Shown piece after piece: positions 38,336 to 49,690 of a DNA stretch of 64,000 nt. The stretch's first letter is position 1, and each line of letters starts with the position of its first letter. The notes below the pieces were generated by a model. The model was not told the origin of the DNA and made no database searches. It worked only from the letters and a program-made list of their open reading frames with translations. A program made the translations under genes and the position numbers. The stretch spans positions 1,203,263 to 1,267,262 of the forward strand of contig CM073330.1 in assembly GCA_037043015.1 (NCBI GenBank). The letters are read 5' to 3'. Source of the DNA: Bryum argenteum (Eukaryota > Streptophyta > Bryopsida > Bryales > Bryaceae).

Positions 38336-41300
38336 TCACTTTTTTCCAAAGACTTGGTATGATTCATTCAATATACCGGATGTATCTATTTTATCTTTGC
38401 TCTCAACCCACTCAATGAAAAGATTCGAGAGAACCCAGGGAGAAGGTGGAAGATCGGTGATGAATTTGCTCCGCCATATAGACATGCCTTGCAAAGTTGT
38501 AAGCACTTCCACTCCTTCAATGTTCTCACAATCATATAAAGAAAACTTTACGAGATCGAGTTGTTGAAATGAGGTTGGAAGGTTTTTCACCTTTGGGCAC
38601 ATTTGGAGATCAAAAGTCCCAAGTCTTGATAACATGCCTATTGAACTTGGGAGCATTCCAAGGAGGCTACAATCACGAATGGTTAAATCTTCCAAATTTG
38701 GAAGATCACCAAGAGTTTCTGGCAACCTTTTCAAGTTTTTACATCCACACAATGAGAGCTCCATGAGTTCTTCAAGATCACCAAGTGAGTTTGGGAGCCG
38801 TTCCATCACCTCACATTCAATTTGAAACTTTTGAAGTGCCTCCAAAAGTCCAATGGATTCCGGAAACTCAGTGAGGGTCTTATCGATCACGTTCAGCGTT
38901 GTTAGGGATTCGAATGCTCCATAAGGAAGATAGGATAGAAGTCCACGCGCATTTTTCAATGTCAATGTCTTTAAGCTCGTCCAAGCCTCCCGGATAGAGT
39001 CGACAAAACATGTTTGGAGATCCAAGCAAGGATCCATTTCCAACGTTAAGCTAATAAGGCTTGAGCAATGTAGGAGAGAAGGTGGAACGGATCCCAAGGA
39101 TGTGCAACCATATGCATCCAACTCTATGAGTTGCGAGAGTTCACCTATAGACCTTGGCAAGGTTTTCAGTCCTCTACAATAACAGAATTTAAGATGCGTG
39201 AGTTCTTTGAGCAATCCAATAGATTCAGGGAGCCTTTCCAACCTCATACATGAAAATACCCTCAACTTTTGTAGTTGTGATGCCTGACCAATAGATTCTG
39301 GCAAAGTCTTCATCTTGCATTTGTAAAGGTCAAGCGATCGTAACTGTTTGAGTAGTCCAACTGTATCCGGAAGCTTTCTCAAATTTTCGCAACCCCAAAG
39401 GTCTAAATATTGTAATTCCGAACATTCTCCAATGGAATCTGGTAGTTCTTTGATGGATGAGCACCAACTCAAATTGAGCCGTACAAGGTTGGGGCAACCC
39501 TGGTAAAGAACTCTCCTATTAGTTCATATAACCTTCATCATCTTTTGCTACAAGTACTATCAATTTAAACTCAAACATGAAACCAAAAAAATTCCTCATC
39601 GAAACTTCATTCAAGCGAGACATACCTTCAAGCTGCACTTTGAATTGCTCCACAACTCTACCAATTTAGAACTCTCTGAAAAGTCAAGCATTGTTAACTT
39701 AGACATATCAAATTGTGGCGGCACTCGTTCTAAAGGTGAATTACACCATCGCAACCATCGCAATTCTCTTGGCATGCAACTCCAATCTCCATTTATCTTT
39801 GCTTTTTTTGGTAACTCAAGAAAATGCAAATTCGGAATATTTGCAAATTCCTCGACGCTAAACCTCCTCTTTGTACTTCCTCTCAAATTCAATGCCATTG
39901 TTTTTGTCAATCCCTGCAATTACACCACACTCGAAATTGTCAACTTCATTTTACATCCACACAAGCTGCAAATTTACTTCATCTCTGTGGGTACAATATA
40001 TATATTCTCTTCAACCTATTTTTACACACTCTAATCACAATCTCGGCCAAAACACAAAAAACAATACCAAAACATGGAATGTTTGTACTCTCAAAGACAC
40101 TTAAGACTTACCTCCTTTCTTCTAAATGCCACCTCTCCACTGTTTCTCTTTGTATAGTGTGTTTGCGTTGTCTTCCCAATCTCTTCTCCCAACTCCACTA
40201 ACAAGTCATGCACCCTTAACCGCTCGTTACTAGGGCATGAAACCAAATTCCCGTCGATGAGATTTTGTAATGAAGTATAAGGTGTGCCCATCCCATCACA
40301 TGACACACAATCCTTACAACTTCTCCAATACGCTAAAGCTTCTTCACGAGTCTCATTGTTGAAAAGACATGCAATATCCACAAACATACGTTTGTCTTCA
40401 TCAACAAGGATATCATAGCTCCATCTCAAAACATCCATGACATCTCGACTCCGCACAATTACGTCTCTAGCCTCCATCCATATTGCCTCCCTATCTTCTC
40501 CCATCCTTTTATTGAACAAACTTGCTCCAATCACCTTCAAAGCCAATGGCAATCCACCACATGCTTTCACAATATCCTCCGCAAACCCTTCCAAATCTTT
40601 TTCGGCCTCCATAGAGTGAAAGGCATGCCAATTAAACAACTTACTAGCATAACATGTATTTAATAGGGGAATATCATATGTGGAGTACTTGACCTCCCCA
40701 TCTTCCATGTTGTTTAAGATACTTCGATCACGAGATGTCACCATCATGCAGCTACCCCGGTGGAGACAACCTAGAAAGGGTCTCAATCCGTTAAGTTGTT
40801 TGGGATCATAAACATTGTCCACCACAATCATGATCGGCCCTACACTCTTAATTCTCTCAAACCAATTCGTGTAATCTGTAGAGCCACTTGAGTCTAAACG
40901 CAAAATATCCCACATCAACTGCTTTCTCAATGGCATTGACCACGCTAGCCACCCCTGGACGTTGGAAGAGGATGAAATACTCTCTTGATGAATCTTCAAA
41001 AAACTCATGTGCTTGAACTTGCTCTCCCTTGCATAATGGTTGAAGATTTCTCTTGCAAGAGTGCTCTTCCCAATCCCTCCCATTCCCACTATTCCCAATA
41101 TGCCTATCCCACCACCCATCTCCTCTATAATTTTTATGCACTCACGAGTTGGGCCCTCAAGCCCAACTCTGCAAGAATCCACTTCAACACAGATGTTGGA
41201 AGGAGTGAGGCGTGCTACTTGCTTCACCACTTCTTGCTTTAGCTTTGATTCATCACTACACACAAATCAGTCACCCGAACATGACAATCATGGTTATCCT

Positions 41301-41979
41301 TTGATATCCACAAAGTACTCTCTCCTCTTAAGCAACATTGTGGATGTAGATATATAAACTCGTGTGTGATGGAGCTATTTATGTCAAAAACATGTGCCCA
41401 AATCCACAAAAACTCATAAACTCAAACGGAAATGCTCTAAAACATACTCGCTTCCACAGGACGCAAAATTCTTGCTAGTCCTCAAACTCACCTTCTGTAA
41501 TCAGCCAGGCGGAACCCAGTAATTTCAGCCACTGCTGCAAGAGCATATCTCCACTCCTTCACTTTCTCGGGGCTCCTCCCTCTCGTCTGGTGTTTCTTGA
41601 ATGCGGCTCCAAAAGGACCATTCTCGTTCTCCACCCACCGCAAGTCCCCAGGTTCCACTCCGTAGAACACGGGCACCACCGGCTTGTCGCTCCTCAGCAT
41701 GGCCACCACTCGTTGAGGCGACTTTGACTCCGCATACCCCCTCGACACCACGGCCACGTGAACATTGGCCATGGCCAGAGCGTGGTCGATGGACTCAGGC
41801 GGGGTTGCCCTTCATCGCCGAGCGAGCGTCGAGAAATGGACGATGGCCGCACATCGGAGGGCCTCCTCCAAATGCACCACAAAGTTGGCCTTCACATCAG
41901 GCCCGCGGTGGTTGAGGAACACGTCGTAATCCTCTGTCACAACCGCACCTCTGCTCGTACCTGCTTCCCCGTTGTTCAT
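38336..41979 (-). pseudogene. TIR-NBS-LRR copy 3, apparently damaged in TIR exon and LRR end
   Basis: Exons by homology to copy 1: 41492-41979, 40112-41255, 39626-39913 and 38336-39499. NB-ARC and most of the LRR are open and nearly identical to copy 1. The TIR exon is 488 bp against 494. Small indels clustered at 41,700-41,860 destroy the frame across the SKYCLNELV motif, including the catalytic glutamate, then return to frame. Near the 3' end, two single-base gains (about 38,295 and 38,345) change the tail to FGKK and end the protein about 33 residues early. Nearly every one of these changes falls on or next to a CAG or CTG triplet. Sequencing error at methylated CHG sites is therefore a real alternative to decay. 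If real, the locus could still make an NB-LRR protein without TIR activity. Parts of exons 2 and 3 match copy 4 rather than copy 1. Confidence 0.8.
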
Positions 41980-44401
41980 GACTGGAAGGCTCTGTAATCA
42001 CTCCGAAATGAAACGCCTGCTGGTGCCGAAATGAACCCACACGCTTACGCAAATGCTCCTCACGCGCCGAAGCAAGAAGTGGAGAGAAGAAAGTATCTAG
42101 TCGTTCAGCTTCCACGAGCGGTCATCCCAGTCTGTGCGAGAAGTGCCTCACCAACTCCACAAGCGATCGCCTTCTCCTCACCAGAACCATCAGCAAGCTC
42201 GTGAGGATTGCACCACCTTGCTGCACTAGTTTGTTGCACAACACAATGATCCGCCATAGCCGCAGGGTTACTTGCACTTGGGGTTGCCGACTACAGTGTT
42301 TCCTGAGAACGAGGTAGGAAGATGCCGACTACAGTGGATGACTGTTGCGTGCAGAGAAAGTCGCTGGTACAGACCGAGAAGCTGGAGCAATTAATGGCCC
42401 GAGGCTGTATTTTATATATTTTGAACACTTCACTGTACCTAAGTCGAAGGGTTGTTTTGAGGTTTTTTGGCAGTTTTGATCTTATCTAGAAGGTCTTGGT
42501 AGCGCATTTGAGCATTTAGTCATGCGCATTGTGAAGCAGTGATTCCATGAAAGGACATTGATGTGGTGATGAATGTTTGCTCACGGCCTTAGTGGAGGGC
42601 CTTGAGTTTTCTTTACTGGATTGTTGTTGTGGATTGAAGGGCCTCTGCATCATATCCAAACTGTGTAGGTAGGAAGGAAGTTTCCGTTTGGAAGCTCAAT
42701 TAAGTACGATTTAGAAACATTGGCTATGAAACTTTGTATGATCATTAATCATGCCCATTCTTGAAACTTTGTGAGGAGAGGGATACTGGGCTACAATGCA
42801 CGATGACAGAGGTATATGCTTGATGGCCGTAGAAATTTGAATTTGAGATTCATTGTGCAGTCTCTCCGTAGCTTTCACTTGCTTGAAAATGGAGGTGGAC
42901 TGGAAATGACTTACTAGAGTGAAATTTGAATGGTTATGTTAATAGCTTAAAACTTGAACTTCAATGTAGTCATTGTTAGCCATTTGCGCTATTTTAGCTC
43001 CTAAAAGTCCGAAAGAATACTTTTTGGGTTTATTCACAACTTTGAATAGTTGCCATTACTAAGTTTGTTCTTGGAAAGAAGGTTGTTTAGAACACCATTT
43101 CCGTTATAATGGAGATTGAAGACCTCCCAAATTAATTTTGGAACTATAATGATTTGGATCGATTTAACTCCAATTGAGTTAGATTGTACATCTTAGACAT
43201 TGTTTTAGTATAAGTTTAGTGACTTTTGTTTATAGTGACTCATTTACTATCGTAAACTTACTGTATAACTAAAAACACAAGGCAATTATTTTCATGTCAA
43301 GTTTAGGGTTATAACTTCTAAAGTCTTGAAATTCTTCCATTACCACAAATATGGTGCTTTAGAGTTTAAATTTTTGGAGTCTAGATTCATATGCAATTTT
43401 CAAAAATCCAATGGGTTTTGTAGATTTTTTCTTACAACTCTTCTAGAGTTTCTACAACACAAACTAAACATAATTTGGGATTCAAGACAGGTAAATGTGT
43501 AAAAACAGACCGCAAATGTATAAAATTAGGCGTGATAAAGTTTCACCCTACATCCAGAATCTAGTTTTCCCACATCATGGACATGCAAGAGTTAACTCCT
43601 AAAGGTTTTATGAGTCAACTTGTAAAATCTTCCGAGGGTCAACAGCTTAAGTTTTGTGTCATATTTGAATTCTTACAATCCAAAATTGCCATAAACTACA
43701 CCCGTGAACAAATTGAGTTAGTGATTATATAGTGTTCCTATTTCGTACTTTCAACCACAAGATCTTCTATGTAACTATTGTAGGGGTAGCATGCCAAACT
43801 GCATATCACTCCATTTGCAAGATCATAACATTCACGATAGAGGTGGAAGTCTTTTTAACTGTCCAAATAACAAGGTGGTATTTGTTTACGGGAAAAATTT
43901 GCATGTAAGTCCAATTGGTTTGAACTTCAAACGTTTTCACACATACTTGCTAGTTAAGAGCATGTTACGGAAAGTTGGCCAAGAATCATGTCTTTAAGAC
44001 CTTCATCAAATGTTATGTCTCCAATTAGGTATAGAACATGAGCATACTTCCTAAGTCAAATTTTTTGAGGAAAAATCTCATTTTCAAAAAGTAGACAATG
44101 ACAAGAAGCATATTCATACCCGTAATGAAAATATACATAAAAATTATAGATTTTAAAAGATCATAGAGTTTAGAAAGAATATAAGGAATTTAATAATAGA
44201 GTGTTAAACTAAAGAATATAGTAATCTTGTTAAAAGCAACAAACAAGGATAGCTTTGGTTTTCTTCCCCTTAACAATTCATGATCTAAATTAAAATATTT
44301 GACTTTTGGTTTGAATGAGTTTGAAGTACTTACCACCATCTCGCAATCTCTTTTGGTTGTGTACTTTGTGTCAACTTTTGGAAATATCTTTGATTTAACT
44401 G
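41980..44401. other. TNL copy 3 leader/promoter and intergenic stretch
   Basis: Near-copy of 12,417-14,841, with the same leader direct repeat and TATA-like box. Confidence 0.5.
42408..42420 (-). promoter_or_regulatory. TATA-like box of TNL copy 3
   Basis: Identical to the copy 1 box and about 430 bp upstream of the copy 3 start codon. The promoter of the damaged copy therefore looks unchanged. Confidence 0.45.
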
Positions 44402-44420
44402 TTTTTTTTTTTTTTTTTTT
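44402..44420. repeat. Poly-T run at the unit 3/4 border
   Basis: 19 T in a row at the place equivalent to 14,842. The length difference between the duplicate copies is of the kind expected for homopolymers. Confidence 0.8.
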
Positions 44421-46114
44421 CTTAAATCAAATTCTTTGTTCTCCCCAAAGTTTCTTCTGCATTCCTTTGGACAACCTTTCTTTTGACATAGCTTATCTTT
44501 GACCTTCACCCTTGACCAAAGTGTCCAATTACGATCTAAAACTACAAACTTCAATAGTGTGTTGAAAATAAATAATGTTGCCTGTATATTTTCAATTTTA
44601 TTTCATGACATTCCTTGGCTCCATTGTTTACTCACGATTAAACATTTTACTATTTTAAGTATTTTCTACTAATGTTCTAACCTTTCAATGCCCAAGATGG
44701 TCGGAACCATAGTAACACAAGCTTTTTCGAGTGTCATAAATAAAAATGAAGGTAAGCTATTTAGATCTCAATTGTACAATCTTACAATAGACTTGTTTTA
44801 GTCCATTTCTCTCACTTTTATCATTTTGAAGAAATTATTGCCGATCCAATACCATAAGTATTAGGATCAAAATCTTCCAACTACAAAGTTGTTAATATTT
44901 TTCATAAGATTATAATCATGTAAAACAATTTATGAAAAGGTAAATTGATTTTGCGTATTGGCTTGCAACGTAAAACATGCCTAATTTTTGAAAATCCCAA
45001 AACAAGAGTTGCCTTACTAAAATGAATGCCTTCAGTTCAACTTAATTGTATGAGTGTCCAATTTTAACCCACACATTGTTCTTGATTTGGGACCAAACCC
45101 AAGTAATTTTGTCCAGAACGATCCGGGGGATGAAGAGGTTATGGCTCTTCAATGTTCCTACCCTTCTTCCAAAACATCATTTCTTGACGATTTGGGCATT
45201 TAAGGTTATAGTAGGTTATCGTAAAGTCAATAATCGTTTTACAAGATGCATATGCAAACTAGTCTGTGGAGGGGCGAGCCCCACCACGTTGGTGGATGGA
45301 AAGGTGATGGATATGATTGAATAGGGTGGAACAAAATTCAGGCAATTTTACGATGGCTTAGGAATTACTTGTAGTTGGAAATGGTAGACTAGTACATGCC
45401 AAATGTTTAAGATCACAAATATATTGCTTGAGGTGCAATGGAGAAAATTACCTAGAAGGTGGACAAAGGAAAGTTGCTTTAATTTAGTTAGATATTTTTC
45501 TTAAACATCATCAATTTTAAATATTAGATTTAGAGGGAATGATGAAACTTTGAGGAGCCATAACTTCTTCATCCAAATGGTGTTTTCGACAAAAATTTGG
45601 TATATCACAACCAAAATCAGGTATACCAATAGTTTTTGTACTAGAACTTATTGAATCTAGTTTTCCTTTTCATGAATAATTTTTGATATAGAAACAATCT
45701 TAGGATGAAGCTCAACAACTCTTTACGTGCAAGTCTTCTACTGAATTGTTTTTTTCGTTTTGGATTTATATATGGTCCTTTACTAACTTCTGAGTTCCTT
45801 GGAGTAGTTTTGAGTGCAAGGAAAGAGGCCATCCCATAATGATGTGATATTATAAAGTTTAGATGTGATATTATAAAATCAGAGTGATATCATTGTGGAG
45901 AAAATAGTCACTTTACATGAACCAAGTGATATAATAAAATATAGTAAGTTGCTAAATAATGGTGCAAATTTTAGCATGAGAAATTTGTAGAGAATTTAAT
46001 AGTGCAAGAAATTTTTGTGCATGGAGAAAGCTAGTGGATTGATAGAGTAAGTAGAAAGTTAGTGGACTCTACTACAATAAGCTTTTCAATTTAGATATGA
46101 AGGTGTTTTCAAAT

Positions 46115-46217
46115 TTCAATTTCCCCTCGTCCCGCGGGCATCGTGTTATTCACATTACGAACGGACACTTCATTCATGCCGCCGCTTAGAAAGGGGCCGG
46201 AGTTTCTAAGTTTCTAT
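46115..46217 (+). mobile_element. SINE-like short retroposon, unit 4
   Basis: Copy of the 16,555 insert carried in the duplicated segment. It differs from that copy at CCGG/CCG positions. Confidence 0.45.
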
Positions 46218-47740
46218 ATGTTTTTAAAATGGTGCCCTTAGTAAAGTGATACCCTATAATGTTAGTAATGAGCACATGGTAATGGTGTATGTGGAAGTTG
46301 TTATGTAGCTTTGAGTGAAGATTACTATAGCTACATAATACGACATGCTACATTTTAGACGACTATGATTCCTTGTATGTCTAATGTTTACTTAAATCAT
46401 GCTTTATTTCAGAGATTGAGGAGTAGTCAAGAAATAAAGTCTTCGCACAAAATTCCAATTTTTTTCTTTTTTGATTTCTTTTCGGATAAAAAGTTCCTTC
46501 GACATATGTTCATGACCAAATTATTACTCAAGTTCCAAATTTACGGATGTCAAAAAGTTCAAAAGATTTACAAGGGCAACCTCCAAAAATTTCAATGCAA
46601 TCTTGAAAGTTATGGTACCTTCCAAATGATTTCTTTCAAAATCTATAAAAACTCTTATTCTGAAGATTCTCAAGCTCATAATAGTACCTACTGAGCGACC
46701 ATTTTTTTAGGAATAAAATATATCTAAAATAAAGTATGTATTCTTATATTGTTGTCTTCAAACTTTAATATGGAAAGTAATTTGCGTGAAAGTCAAAAAG
46801 TGAAATGATTCTCTAAAATTCTACATGAGCCTACCTAACTTGATTACCTAAATGAGAATAAATATGACCAAAATGTTTGGGGTAACAATCTTCAAATCTC
46901 CCTTTGCACCATGGAGACAATGTCTCATGAACAATACCCAAAAACTCATTTATACAAACTTTGGGTGTTATGATCATGCAAATGAAAAACATCTCAGGGT
47001 CAAATTTTGAAATAGTAACTAAAAGTAGGCCTAAGTTTAAATTTCACGGTTAAAGATCAAAAGAAGTTTAAAACATTGGTTCTTATCCATGAAAGTACAT
47101 AGAGGTGGAAAATTGCAGATTTGAGGTCTCAAGCTCTTAACCACAAGGACTTTCAAGTTATGCAAAAGAAATTAGCTTCTAGCTCAATCAATCATGTGAA
47201 GTATGCATGCTAGGATGCTACATATTTTACTATAATATAATTCAAGTCGCAACGAATTTCACTGTGTGTGAAGGATGTTTATTTGACACATATGCATTTT
47301 CTTTGGAAAATTTTATCACAATAGACCCTCTATGAGTTTGTGAGTTTTGAAAACGATTTACATGGGGAGTCAAACCGTACATGGTACTGTTCGAGAGCAA
47401 AAATCCTCTCAACGTGATTGGCTTCTAAACTACAAGTAATGGAAATTGTTAAATTACTAAATACTTTAAAGCTAAATGATGTATACTTTCGACAGTGCCC
47501 TTATACAGTTTGTTTAAGGTCCACATGGGGTCACTTGGAACTCTCAAGACAAAGCTAGTTGTGAACACATCCTCCAAGAAATTTTTTGAAAATAAATATG
47601 CTAAGTACAAAATTCATTTTTTTATTTTACTTTTCTGCCTTAGTCGGGCGTGAAAACAAAAATTTCAATTTAAAAAAATTAAATTAAAAAAAATTCGATT
47701 TTGACTTTGCAATTTTAACATGCCGCATACATTTTGTATA

Positions 47741-47973
47741 GCATTAAACACTAGGACGAGTGCGTAACCCCATGTTACTACACACGGTGCTCAGGCGGGA
47801 GCCCGAGTGCCCCGTGCAAGAACATAGAGAACGCACGAGTTCCGGTGCATAATGTGGCGTTAAGCGTGCCCTCATGTTGGAGAACAGATTCGGGAGCGTG
47901 CGTTTTGACCTTGAAAATTTAACAGTGCATTGTTTGTGAAACTCACGTCGAGTGCGGGAACATAGTGCTTAAC
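47741..47973. mobile_element. GC-rich foldback insertion in unit 4
   Basis: Copy of the unit 2 element, carried by the two-unit duplication. The differences from the unit 2 copy are at CAG/CTG positions. Confidence 0.55.
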
Positions 47974-48349
47974 GTATATATAACCTCAACCACACCAAAT
48001 TGTAGCCTAGGATTCTTGACTTAGGTCCTTCGTATACGCTACTCAAACAACAAAAGATTGTTTTGGAATTTAAGAATGGTTAGGGGTTAAACTACAAGTG
48101 TTTCTTTGCGTCAAGCAAGTTTTTCTTTGCATCGAGCCCATTAGTAGCTCCTTTCCTTCCTGTTCGTTTCTTAAATGAATTTCAATTTCGACCACAAAGG
48201 GGCTTCATAGACACTTTGGAATCGTTCGTTTTTTAACCATGACAATTTAACCTTGAGCTATGGTTCTGAGTATGCTGGAATTGCAGCTCGCTAATGTTAA
48301 ATTAAGTATGAGTATCTCATACTTGATTAATTGTTGATGATGCCTCTGT

Positions 48350-49690
48350 TTCATGAGCGACTTACTGCGATGAATGTTTTTGAGATGACCGAGTGATTGA
48401 AGGAATCCTCAAAATACCGTGAATTTAATCTGCATTTTTTTCTTCTCTCCTGCATTTCGATAATTCGATAGTGTTTTAGCTCCATTTGAAGCAGCAGGAG
48501 GTTCATCGAAACCACTGAGGGGCTTGGACATTGCTGTACACTGGTAGCTCCGTTCTCTTGCATTGTAAGCAAGGTTATCGTAAGTTTCGTTGATGTTGTC
48601 AGTAGAATTGCTGTCCCTTGTAACAGACTTTGTACAGAACCTTTGAAGGCAACTTCTGAATAAGATACAGATGTGGAGATAGAGTGGACATCGATGCATC
48701 CCTCGACATGCTTGTGCTCTGTGTACAAGAGATGCGAGTGAAAGTATAGAAACTTCCACTCGTAACACGTCCAGAAATTTGTATGCTGATTGATCCAGTA
48801 ACATGGAATGTATGCTGTTCAACTTGTGCATATCTACATGAAAGTCATAGTGTGGGAAAAAAACCCATAGATATTCATTGCTGCAGCTATTGTGAAATCA
48901 AACATCGTGAAGTCATTGCGAATCGGAAGTACCCAGATGTAAGTCAGAGCTTCGGCTTGGGAGTTGCAGTGCTGCTGCTACAGCGCACGACCAAGCGAGA
49001 GATGGAATTTACCCTGACGAAGAAGAAGCGCTTGAGGCACCACCACCATCGCCATAGCTCACGGAACAATTCGAGCTGCTTGGTGCTGTTCATATCCACA
49101 TTACTGACTTGAGATTCTGGAGTCACTTTCTCAGCAATGCGAGCTGAAATGGATTGAAATAAGTCCTCACTGCCGGATTCGCTAAATCCTCAGCACGCTT
49201 CCAAATGCTTACTTAATCGAACGAGCCAATGTGAGCTTTCTCTGTACCGGAATATACCTAGCTTTTCTCATTTGCATGAATTTGGCGAGAGCGACTCCAC
49301 AACCATTGTGTAGTATCTTCGAGATATTTTAGATGTTGACGAGACGGAGCATTCAAGAGTAATTTCCGTTTCGTAGTATCACAACCCTAAAAGGAGGAAT
49401 CTCCCTTTTGAGGCTTCCGACACGTAATCCTTCTTTCTACTACAATCGAGCTAGCCGCAGCAATTTCCATAATCACATTCGGAATGATATGTATGAGACT
49501 TGCACTCTTCGTGAAAGCTATTGACTCTTTCAAGCAAGAAAAGAACCCTGATTCAGTTGGAAGCCCCAGCCTCCGAGAAATGATATGTTGCGACGTCAGA
49601 GAATCCATGTGTTGTGAATCTAAGAGGTGAAACAACAAGTGAGCATTTTAGCGTACGCACAAGAGGCAAATAGAGCTAAGTGAAGGCATA
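48350..49690 (-). pseudogene. Decayed gene-like block of unknown product, unit 4
   Basis: The 3' half (48,350-48,820) is nearly identical to unit 2. The 5' half, beyond about 48,830, is a distinct version that keeps an open frame at 49,387-49,638 (FHLLDSQHMDS..., ISRRLGLPTESGFFSCL). It carries the switch point of the 29.56-kb duplication. Confidence 0.35.

Larger units (their letters stand above)
29813..44423. repeat. Tandem array unit 3
   Basis: A near-copy of unit 1 at an offset of about 29.56 kb. Differences are mainly small indels at CAG/CTG, plus patches in TNL exons 2 and 3 that match unit 4. Confidence 0.9.
44424..48349. other. AT-rich unit flank, unit 4, no gene seen
   Basis: Near-copy of 14,863-18,779, with the SINE-like insert and the GC-rich foldback element. 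Confidence 0.55.
29562..48820. repeat. Recent two-unit duplication, second copy
   Basis: Second copy of window 1-19,264. Identity falls abruptly after about 48,820, inside the decayed block of unit 4, while homology to the other units continues at a lower level. Confidence 0.85.
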
